A DNA stretch of 64,000 nt from Sulfurisoma sp963709555 (lineage in GTDB: Bacteria > Pseudomonadota > Gammaproteobacteria > Burkholderiales > Rhodocyclaceae), in NCBI GenBank assembly GCA_963709555.1, contig CAVPWR010000005.1, positions 330,541 to 394,540 on the forward strand, in the 5' to 3' direction. Numbering within the stretch: the first letter of the stretch is position 1; every line of letters begins with the position of its first letter. Both the position numbers and the translations under genes were made by a program. Shown here in pieces: positions 44,406 through 50,891 of the stretch. A model generated the notes under the pieces. The model was not told the DNA's origin. It made no database searches and saw only the letters and a list, made by a program, of their open reading frames with translations.

Positions 44406-44969
44406 ATGACCCCCGACGAACTGTCCCTGCAGCTTGCCGGATTGCGCCCGCGCCTGCTCCGTTTCGCGCGGCTGCAGTTGCGCGACGACGGCGCGGCCGA
44501 GGACGCGGTGCAGGAGGCGTTGCTGGCCGCGGTCGAGAACGCCCGGAACTTCGAGGGCGCCTCGGCGGCCGCGACCTGGGTCTTCGCCATCCTCAAGAAC
44601 AAGCTGATCGACGAATTCCGGCGCCGCAGCCGCACTCCGGTCGTTGCGGCTGAAGACGAAGTCGCGCTGGAAATCCTGCTGGAGGAACAGTTCGATGCGC
44701 GCGGCCACTGGCGGGAGCCGCCCCCGGCCTGGTCCGATCCCGCCGCGTCGCTGGAGCAGACACGGTTCTGGGAGGTTTTCGAGGCCTGCATCTCGGGACT
44801 GGCTGAACGCCCGGCCCGCGTTTTCGGCATGCGCGAGCTAATCGGAATGGAGACCGAGGAAATTTGTAAGGAATTGGGAATCAGTGCGTCAAATTGCTGG
44901 GTGCTGCTGCACCGCGCGCGTCTGGGGCTGCGAGATTGCCTGTCCCGGCGCTGGTTTGGAGAAGACTGA
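44406..44969 (+). CDS. ECF sigma factor of the bufferin operon
   Basis: Alternative sigma factor of 187 residues. Region 2 includes LLRFARLQLRDDGAAEDAVQ and AATWVFAILKNKLIDEFRRR; region 4 has MRELIGMETEEICKELGISA and NCWVLLHRARLGLR. Similar sigma factors head operons with DUF692/DUF2063/DoxX genes, for example the gold/copper-induced gig operon. Its TGA overlaps the ATG of the zinc-finger gene. No canonical ECF promoter is recognisable in the repeat-rich leader. Confidence 0.9.
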   Translation: MTPDELSLQLAGLRPRLLRFARLQLRDDGAAEDAVQEALLAAVENARNFEGASAAATWVFAILKNKLIDEFRRRSRTPVVAAEDEVALEILLEEQFDARGHWREPPPAWSDPAASLEQTRFWEVFEACISGLAERPARVFGMRELIGMETEEICKELGISASNCWVLLHRARLGLRDCLSRRWFGED

Positions 44970-45178
44970 TGCTTTCATGCAAGGACAGCACGGAACTGAT
45001 TTCGCAGGGCATGGACCGCCGCCTCTCGCTCTCCGAGCGCATGGGGCTGCGCCTGCACCTGCTGATCTGCCGTGGCTGCCGGGCAACCGAACAGCAGCTG
45101 GGTTTTCTCCATGACGCCGGCGTGGCGTGGCGGCAACACCATGATTTACCCTCAACCCAGCAAGGAGACTCGAAATGA
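44969..45178 (+). CDS. Small zf-HC2-type anti-sigma factor
   Basis: A 69-residue cytoplasmic protein with the pattern LSCKDSTELISQGMDRRLSL and a following HLLICRGCR; Cys4, the His and the CxxC form a zinc site as in ZAS anti-sigma factors. No membrane helix follows, so it is likely a soluble sensor or repressor of the adjacent sigma factor. Its stop overlaps the ATG of the precursor peptide, so sigma, anti-sigma and precursor genes are coupled. Confidence 0.82.
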   Translation: MLSCKDSTELISQGMDRRLSLSERMGLRLHLLICRGCRATEQQLGFLHDAGVAWRQHHDLPSTQQGDSK

Positions 45179-45556
45179 AGAAAAAATCCAGCAACCTCGC
45201 CCTCGGTACCGTCATTGGTACCGCCTTCGTCGCCGGTGCCGCCCTCAGCCCCATCGCCAATGCCGCCCAAGGTGACATGAGCCCCTTCGGCATGCAGAAG
45301 CTTGACGGCGGCTACCAGCTGGCCCAGGCCAAGACCGACGACAAGAAAGTTTGACGGCAAGTGCGGCGAAGGCAAATGCGGCGCCGACAAGAAGACTGTC
45401 GAAAAGAAGAAGGCCGCCGAAAAGAAGGTGGACGGCAAGTGCGGCGAGGGCAAGTGCGGTGCCGCCGCGACGACGACCAAGGCCGACGACAAGAAGAAGG
45501 ACGGAGCCTGCGGCGGCGCGAAGGCCAAGGACGGTTCCTGCGGCGCCAAGAAGTAA
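45175..45556 (+). CDS. Bufferin/HvfA-type RiPP precursor with EGKCG motifs, one frameshift as sequenced
   Basis: Secreted precursor peptide of about 126 residues. A Sec signal peptide (MKKKSSNLALGTVIG to SPIANA) precedes a Lys/Ala-rich chain with two identical blocks DGKCGEGKCGA and two shorter ones, DGACGG and DGSCGAKK: six cysteines in all. EGKCG motifs are the sites that MNIO enzymes convert to thiooxazole or oxazolone-thioamide groups that bind copper. An extra T at about 45350-45352 would end the chain at DDKKV; removing it gives KKVDGKCG, matching the second block. AAGGAG precedes ATG 45175. Confidence 0.85.
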
Positions 45557-45573
45557 ACGCGGAGTACTTTCGC

Positions 45574-46443
45574 ATGAAATCCCCTGGGACCATTCCCATG
45601 AAATCCCCCGGGATTTCGGGCGCCGGCCTCGGCTTCAGGCGGGAACTCATTCCCGACCTGAACGTCGGGGTGCCGGACGCCATCTCCTTCTTTGAGTTGG
45701 CCCCCGAGAACTGGGCCGGCATGGGCGGCCGCTCGGCCAGGGATCTGCGCGCTTTCACCGAACGCTTTCCCTTCGTCTGCCACGGCCTCTCGCTCGACCT
45801 CGGCGGCCCGCGCCCGCTCGACGAGGCGCTGCTCCATCGCATCAAGGGCTTCATGCGCAGTCACGGCATCAGCCTCTATACCGAACACCTGTCGTGGTGC
45901 GGCGATGACGGCCACCTCTACGACCTGCTGCCGATCCCGCTGACCGGCGATGCGGTCAAGTGGGTGGCAAGCCGCATCCGCCGCGCCCAGGACATCCTCG
46001 AAATGCGCATCGGCATCGAGAACGCCTCCTACTACGTCGCGCCGCCCGGCGCCGAGATGGGCGAAGCCGAATTCATCCGCGCCGTGGTCGAGGAGGCCGA
46101 CTGCCTGCTGCACCTCGACGTCAACAACATCTACGTCAACAGCCGCAACTTCGGCTTCGACCCGCTCGCCTTCATGGACGCGCTGCCGCTCGAGCGCACC
46201 TGTTACCTGCACATGGCCGGCCATTACGTCGAGCCCGACGGCGTGCTGGTCGATACCCACGGCGCCGACGTGATCGACCCGGTGTGGGCGCTGCTCGACG
46301 CCGCCTACGCCCGCGTCGGCCCGCTGCCGACCTGCCTCGAGCGCGACTTCAACATCCCGCCGCTGGCGGAACTGGTGGCCGAGGTCGGCCGCATCGCCGC
46401 CGCCCAGTCGCGCCATCGCGCGCCGGCAGCGCGGGCCGCATGA
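45574..46443 (+). CDS. MNIO-family peptide-modifying oxygenase (DUF692, HvfB-like)
   Basis: Multinuclear non-heme iron enzyme of 289 residues that modifies cysteines of the precursor. Conserved iron-binding and fold segments are visible: ENWAG, HGLSLDLGGPRPLD, YTEHLSWCG, IENASYY, HLDVNNIYVNSRNFGFDP, LHMAGHY, VDTHGADV and LERDFNIPPL. GGAG nine bases before ATG 45574 supports this start; ATG 45598 encodes a near-repeat of the first eight residues (MKSPG) and is an alternative. ATGA overlap with the partner gene. Confidence 0.93.
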   Translation: MKSPGTIPMKSPGISGAGLGFRRELIPDLNVGVPDAISFFELAPENWAGMGGRSARDLRAFTERFPFVCHGLSLDLGGPRPLDEALLHRIKGFMRSHGISLYTEHLSWCGDDGHLYDLLPIPLTGDAVKWVASRIRRAQDILEMRIGIENASYYVAPPGAEMGEAEFIRAVVEEADCLLHLDVNNIYVNSRNFGFDPLAFMDALPLERTCYLHMAGHYVEPDGVLVDTHGADVIDPVWALLDAAYARVGPLPTCLERDFNIPPLAELVAEVGRIAAAQSRHRAPAARAA

Positions 46444-47184
46444 TGGCCGCCTTCCAGGACTTCCAGCTCGCCTTCGGTCGCCACCTGCGCGACCCGCGGC
46501 GCCAGCCGCGCCCGGCCGGCGTGCCGGCGCGCCGCGCCGCGATCTACGGCGAGCTGGTCTACAACAACCTCGAAGGCTTCCTCCTCGCCTGCTTCCCGCT
46601 GACGCGGCGCATCCTCGGCGAGCGCCGCTGGCCGCGGCTGATGCGCGCCTTCTTCCGCGAGGCGCGCTGCCACACGCCGTACTTCCGCGAGATCCCGCGC
46701 GAATTCCTGCGCTGGCTCATGGAAACCGAAGTGCTGCCGGTCGCCGCGCCGCCCTGGCTGCGCGAGCTGGCCCATTACGAGTGGGTCGAGCTGGCGGTCG
46801 ACGTCATGGAAGTGCGAGGTACCCGCGCACGACCCGACCGGCGACCTGCTCGACGGCATCCCCGCGCTGGCGCCGGCGCTGATGAACCTCGCCTATGCCT
46901 GGCCGGTGCAGCGCATCGGTCCCGGCTTCCGCCCGCGCAAGCCCGCGGCCACGCGGCTGCTGGTGTTCCGCGACGCGGCCGACGAAGTCAATTTCATCGA
47001 GCTCAATCCGGTCAGTGCGCGCCTCGTCGCCCTGCTGCAGGAGGGCGGCCGCACGGGGCGCGCAGCCTGCCTCGCCATCGCCGCGGAGCTGAATCATCCC
47101 GAGCCGCAGGCCGTCGTCGCCCATGGCGCGGCGCTGCTCGAAGAACTGCGCGCCGCCGGCGCCATCATCGGAACGCGAAAATGA
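46440..47184 (+). CDS. DUF2063 MNIO partner protein (HvfC-like), one frameshift as sequenced
   Basis: Peptide-recognition partner of the MNIO enzyme, ~247 residues. N-terminal helical DNA-binding-like fold: RAAIYGELVYNNLEGFLLACFPL and EIPREFLRWL, then HYEWVELAVDVMEV. An extra C near 46817 shifts the frame; correction resumes as EVPAHDPTGDLLDGIPALAPALMNLAYAWPV to the end at 47184. Such proteins form a heterodimer with DUF692 enzymes and bring the precursor leader to the active site. Confidence 0.87.
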
Positions 47185-47672
47185 AGAAGCTGTTCGGCAA
47201 GGCCCTCGCCGGCATCGACTGGCTGGGCCTCTGGTTCGCCATGCTCGGCCTGCGCCTGCTGCTCGGCTGGGAGTTCTTCGAATCGGGTCTGGAGAAATTC
47301 CGCGGCGCGAACTGGTTCGCCGACATTCAGGACAAGTTTCCCTATCCCTTCAACCTCGTCACGCCCGACATCAGCTGGCAGATGGCGATCTGGTTCGAAC
47401 TCGTCGGCGGCGTCGCGCTGGTGCTCGGCCTGGGCACGCGCTTCTTCGCCGTCTCGTTGTTCGTCCTGACCATCGTGGGCATCGCCGCGGTGCACTGGCC
47501 GGGCGAGTGGGCCACGCTGGCCGAGCTGGCGCAGGGCTACGCCATCACCGACAAGGGCCACGGCAACTTCAAGCTGCCCGTGATCTTCATGGTCATGCTG
47601 CTGCCGCTGATCCTCTCCGGCCCGGGGCGGCTGTCGCTCGACGCGATCGTCCGGCGCCGCGTGTTGCGATGA
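47181..47672 (+). CDS. DoxX-family membrane protein (HvfD/GigT-like)
   Basis: Four-helix inner-membrane protein of 163 residues: WLGLWFAMLGLRLLLGWEF, MAIWFELVGGVALVLGLG, FFAVSLFVLTIVGIAAVHW and LPVIFMVMLLPLILSG. DoxX proteins accompany MNIO/DUF2063 pairs in bufferin and gig operons; their exact role is open. Overlaps the preceding stop and, at its end, the start of the next gene (ATGA), so it is in the operon. Confidence 0.88.
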   Translation: MKKLFGKALAGIDWLGLWFAMLGLRLLLGWEFFESGLEKFRGANWFADIQDKFPYPFNLVTPDISWQMAIWFELVGGVALVLGLGTRFFAVSLFVLTIVGIAAVHWPGEWATLAELAQGYAITDKGHGNFKLPVIFMVMLLPLILSGPGRLSLDAIVRRRVLR

Positions 47673-47953
47673 ACGACGAAAAGTCGGCGCTGATGAAGCA
47701 ACTGCGCGACAAGGCGGTCGAGCAAGAAACGCTCTCCTCGCCGTCGCGGATGGCGGGACGCCGAAACGGCGAGCGCGCCTGCCCCAAGTGCGGTGCCGCC
47801 TTCGTCTGCGGCAATGCAGCCGGCACCGAGAACTGCTGGTGCGCCGAACTGCCGCCGGCACTGCCGGTGCCCGGCGGCGGAGGCGGCTGCTACTGCCCGG
47901 CTTGCCTGCGCGAGATCATCGAGCGGCAAGCTCAAGCCGGCAGGAAGTCGTAG
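47669..47953 (+). CDS. Cysteine-rich CWC-family protein with repeat-encoded N terminus
   Basis: A 94-residue protein. The C-terminal ~60 residues match the CWC family: CPKCGAAFVCG, NCWCAELP and CYCPACLREI, eight Cys that could hold zinc or other metal. Residues 4-32 (for example SALMKQLRDKAVEQETLSSP) are encoded by a full 84-bp copy of the AAAAGTCGGCGCT repeat inserted just after the start. The gene overlaps the DoxX stop and may be the last in the operon, though CWC genes also occur alone. Confidence 0.75.
   Translation: MNDEKSALMKQLRDKAVEQETLSSPSRMAGRRNGERACPKCGAAFVCGNAAGTENCWCAELPPALPVPGGGGGCYCPACLREIIERQAQAGRKS
47679..47762 (+). repeat. Full-length 84-bp AAAAGTCGGCGCT repeat inside the CWC gene
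   Basis: Begins AAAAGTCGGCGCTGATGAAG and ends GCGGATGGCGGGACGCC; the inverse copy at 49078-49162 differs at only a few positions. The entire repeat is an open frame here. Joined without the middle, its ends give the 24-base short form found at 3591 and 58235. Confidence 0.85.
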
Positions 47954-48309
47954 CTGCCGACCCACTTGCCCGCGACGTGGTCGATGCGGACATGCGCGGG
48001 TGCGACGTGGCTTAACGCCACGCTGTCGATTTCCATTTCCGGCTGGCGGCCGAGCTGCTCGGCGACTTCCCAGGTGCAGGCGGTCGAGGTCACCGGGCGG
48101 AAATAGAGATGCAGCTTGTCGTGCGCCGCCGCCGTTGCGTAGCCGCGCGCGTCGTCGCGGAAATGCACGAATTTCTTCACCAGGCAGGAGAAGTAGAGTT
48201 CGAGCTCGACGAACAGCGGGGCCTCGCGTGCCTCAAGCGCGCGCGAGGCGGCGGCGGTCCATTCGACCTGCACGGGCTTGCCGTTGATGGTGACGGTTGT
48301 TCTTTCCAT
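47932..48309 (-). CDS. Conserved protein of unknown function
   Basis: A soluble 125-residue protein starting MERTTVTINGKPVQVEW, with FVELELYFSCLVKKFVHF and a C-terminal WEVAEQLGRQPEMEIDSV. ATG 48309 was chosen since the upstream frame overlaps the HD-GYP gene. It is next to that gene on the same strand. I do not recognise a domain, but codon use and composition look genuine. Overlaps the end of the convergent CWC gene by 22 bases. Confidence 0.65.
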   Translation of the reverse strand: MERTTVTINGKPVQVEWTAAASRALEAREAPLFVELELYFSCLVKKFVHFRDDARGYATAAAHDKLHLYFRPVTSTACTWEVAEQLGRQPEMEIDSVALSHVAPAHVRIDHVAGKWVGSYDFLPA

Positions 48310-48316
48310 CGGATCC

Positions 48317-50275
48317 TCAGACGTGGCGATGGCGTTCGTAGATCGCCATGACTTTTGGCAGCGCCCGTTCGAAGGCGTCCACCACCACCGGGTCGAAGTG
48401 CCGCCCGGCATCGCGGCGCAGGGTTTCCAGCGCCTTGTCGACCGGCCAGGCTTCCTTGTAAGGGCGCTTCGAGGTCAGGGCGTCGAAGACGTCGGCCACG
48501 GCGACGATGCGCGCGGAGAGGGGGATCGCATCGCCGGCCAGGCCGTGCGGATAGCCGCTACCGTCGAACTTCTCGTGGTGGGCGTCGGCGATCTCGGCGC
48601 CGATGCGGAAGATGCTGTGGCCCAGCGCATTGACCTGCGCCTCGCAGCGGCGCAGCACTTCGCCGCCGATTGTCGGGTGCTTCTTCATTTCGGCGAACTC
48701 GGCTTCGTCGAGCTTGCCCGGCTTGAGCAGGATCTGGTCGGCGATGCCGACCTTGCCGATGTCGTGCATCGGCGCGAACTGCAGGATGGCGCGGACGTAG
48801 GCGGCGTCGATCTGCTCGCGGTAGGGGCTATTCTCATGGCGCCCCAGTTCCTCGGCGACGATGGCCGAGTAGCGCGCCATGCGCAGCAGGTGGTCGCCGG
48901 TCTCGGGGTCGCGGCTCTCGGCGAGCTTGGCCAGGCCGCTGACGGCCGCGACCACCAGCGTCTCGACGACGACGGTGCGGTCGAGCGCCGGGCTGATCTG
49001 GCCGGCGAGGTTGGCGAGGAACTCGATGCGTTCCGGGCCGTAGGCGGCCGCGTCGGTGGCGGCGAAGATCAGCAGAGGCGTCCCGCCATCCGCGACGGCG
49101 AGGAGAGCGTTTCTTGCTCGACCGCCTTGTCGCGCAGTTGCTTCATCAGCGCCGACATTTTGCGCCGGAGCCCGCGACAACGGCAGCACGATGGCCGTGG
49201 CACAACCGGCTTCGCGCAGCAGGGCGGCAAAGCCGCCGGCGGCCGTCAGGTCGAGCAGTGCTGGGCCTTCCGGTAGTTCCGGCAAGGCATGGCATTCGCC
49301 TTCACGCGTCGTGGTGGCCAGCTGCGTATCGAAGCGCTCCAGCAGCCACTCGCCGGGGACTGCGCCCGGTGTGAGCACGCCGACCCAGTCGACCGGCAGG
49401 AAGCGCGAGAATTCCTCGCGCACGAAGCTCAGGGTGTCGTCGAGCGAGATTCCCTGGTTGATGCGGGCATTGAGGCGGAACAGGCTGTTGATGCGCTCGG
49501 CCAGCGCGTTGAACGACGCGGTCATCGCGCCCAGTTCGTGGTTGGCCGGCACCGCCACGCGATGGGCGAAGTCGCCCTGGGCGACGCGCTCGAAGCCGCG
49601 CTGGGTGGCCTGCAGCGGGCGCACTACCTGGCGCATGAGGGCAGCCAGCAGCAGCAACAGCAGCACGAGGCCGGCGCCCGCGGTCGCCCACTGGGTCAGG
49701 CGGATGAGGTCGAGCTTGTCTTCCATCATGCGCTGGAAGGCGCTGGCCAGCGCGTCGGTGGCGCGGATCAGCTCGTCACCATCGCGCACCATGTATTCGG
49801 CGGCGGCGATCAGGCGCGGGCCGTCGGGGTCGTTGGCCAGCGCCAGCTTGAGCCCGCCGCGAAAGCCGCGCCAGATGCTTGCGGTGGCGCCAAGCTGGGA
49901 GCGCGAGGGGGCATCCCAGTTGCAGGTCAGCGGGTCGCTGCGGCCGGTGAGGGCTACGTCGAGACGCCGATCCTCGAAGCCCTTGATGATCTGCTCGAAG
50001 CGCTCCTGATGCGCCAGCAGGTCCTGGTAGAAGAGCTTGAGGTCACGTTCGTACTTGACGTAGTCGTCGGGTTTGTCGGTGAGGTAGCGGCGCGACTGGT
50101 CGACCAGCGTGTGGCTGATGACGCGCAGTTGGCCGGCGAGGTTGAGGATGACGTAATCGTGCCGGCGCAGGTTGAGCTCGTACAGCGTGAAGGCCACCGC
50201 GCCGGCGATCAGGGCGAAGAACAGGCCGAGGGCCAGTGCGAGCTGGATACGCAGCGAGCGGGGTCGCCAGGACAT
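48317..50275 (-). CDS. Membrane HAMP-GAF-HD-GYP phosphodiesterase with repeat insertion
   Basis: Cyclic di-GMP hydrolase candidate of 652 residues. Helix at 10-30, periplasmic four-helix sensor (PilJ/type IV pili MCP N-terminal kind), helix near 195-215, HAMP (RPLQATQRGFERVAQGDFAH), GAF-like domain, then HD-GYP with HLLRMARYSAIVAEELG, HDIGKVGIAD and HHEKFDGSGYPHG. All catalytic residues appear present. Residues ~371-399 (QNVGADEATARQGGRARNAL and next) are encoded by the repeat at 49078-49162, in frame inside the GAF domain. Confidence 0.88.
   Translation of the reverse strand: MSWRPRSLRIQLALALGLFFALIAGAVAFTLYELNLRRHDYVILNLAGQLRVISHTLVDQSRRYLTDKPDDYVKYERDLKLFYQDLLAHQERFEQIIKGFEDRRLDVALTGRSDPLTCNWDAPSRSQLGATASIWRGFRGGLKLALANDPDGPRLIAAAEYMVRDGDELIRATDALASAFQRMMEDKLDLIRLTQWATAGAGLVLLLLLLAALMRQVVRPLQATQRGFERVAQGDFAHRVAVPANHELGAMTASFNALAERINSLFRLNARINQGISLDDTLSFVREEFSRFLPVDWVGVLTPGAVPGEWLLERFDTQLATTTREGECHALPELPEGPALLDLTAAGGFAALLREAGCATAIVLPLSRAPAQNVGADEATARQGGRARNALLAVADGGTPLLIFAATDAAAYGPERIEFLANLAGQISPALDRTVVVETLVVAAVSGLAKLAESRDPETGDHLLRMARYSAIVAEELGRHENSPYREQIDAAYVRAILQFAPMHDIGKVGIADQILLKPGKLDEAEFAEMKKHPTIGGEVLRRCEAQVNALGHSIFRIGAEIADAHHEKFDGSGYPHGLAGDAIPLSARIVAVADVFDALTSKRPYKEAWPVDKALETLRRDAGRHFDPVVVDAFERALPKVMAIYERHRHV
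49078..49162 (-). repeat. Full-length AAAAGTCGGCGCT repeat in frame inside the HD-GYP gene
   Basis: 85-base inverse of the repeat at 47679-47762. It adds about 28 residues to the GAF region without a stop. This copy and the one in the CWC gene lie 1.3 kb apart in opposite orientation. Confidence 0.85.
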
Positions 50276-50814
50276 CAGACTTCGCCGGTGTACTCGCCGC
50301 GCGCCGGGTAGTCGTTCTTCACCACGAAGTCGATGGCGCCAAGGATTTCGTCGAAGTGCGGACGGGCGAAGGGCATGGTCTGGGTGTTGCCCCAGTAGAG
50401 CGTGCCGTCGGGGCGCACCAGGTAGAGGCCGGGCTCCGAGAACAGTTCAGGTTCCTCGATGCCGATCGAGGTCTTGCCGCGCGATGTGGAAATGGTCAGC
50501 CCCCACTGCCGCGCACTCTTGAGCGAAAGGCCGTAGCCCACGCGCAGTTGCTCGGCGCCGGTCTTTTTCGCCATCTCGCGGGCGCGCTCTTCGCCGTCGG
50601 AACTGACGGCGATGGCGTTGACTCCGCGCTTGTCGAATTCCGGCAAGAGGCGCGCGAGTTCGGTCAGGTACTTGGCGCAGATCGGGCAGTGCAGGCCGCG
50701 GTAGAACACGACCATGTCGAAGGTCGGCGCCGGAGAGGCGCCGAGCACGAAGCGGCTGCCGTCGAGGGTGGGGACCTGCAGTTGCGGTACGGGGTGGCGC
50801 GGCAGCAAGGGCAT
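50275..50814 (-). CDS. Peroxiredoxin-like (AhpC/TSA) protein
   Basis: Thioredoxin-fold protein of 179 residues, with FYRGLHCPICAKYLTEL supplying the peroxidatic-type Cys in a CPIC pair and a C-terminal GNTQTMPFARP. Closest to the peroxiredoxin-like proteins of unknown substrate rather than classic AhpC. Stands between ppc and the HD-GYP gene, overlapping the latter's start by one base. ATG 50814 follows GGAGACC. Confidence 0.8.
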   Translation of the reverse strand: MPLLPRHPVPQLQVPTLDGSRFVLGASPAPTFDMVVFYRGLHCPICAKYLTELARLLPEFDKRGVNAIAVSSDGEERAREMAKKTGAEQLRVGYGLSLKSARQWGLTISTSRGKTSIGIEEPELFSEPGLYLVRPDGTLYWGNTQTMPFARPHFDEILGAIDFVVKNDYPARGEYTGEV

Positions 50815-50891
50815 GGTGGTCTCCTTCGGGTCAGGGTAAGGCGTAGACGTTCCCGTCGCCCTAACCTTACAGGAGAATCGCCCCTGGGGCG

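Noticed and set aside
45273..45283. GACATGAGC in the precursor gene as another hairpin-element core
   Set aside because: Only nine bases match, with none of the other core blocks or flanking inverted arms.
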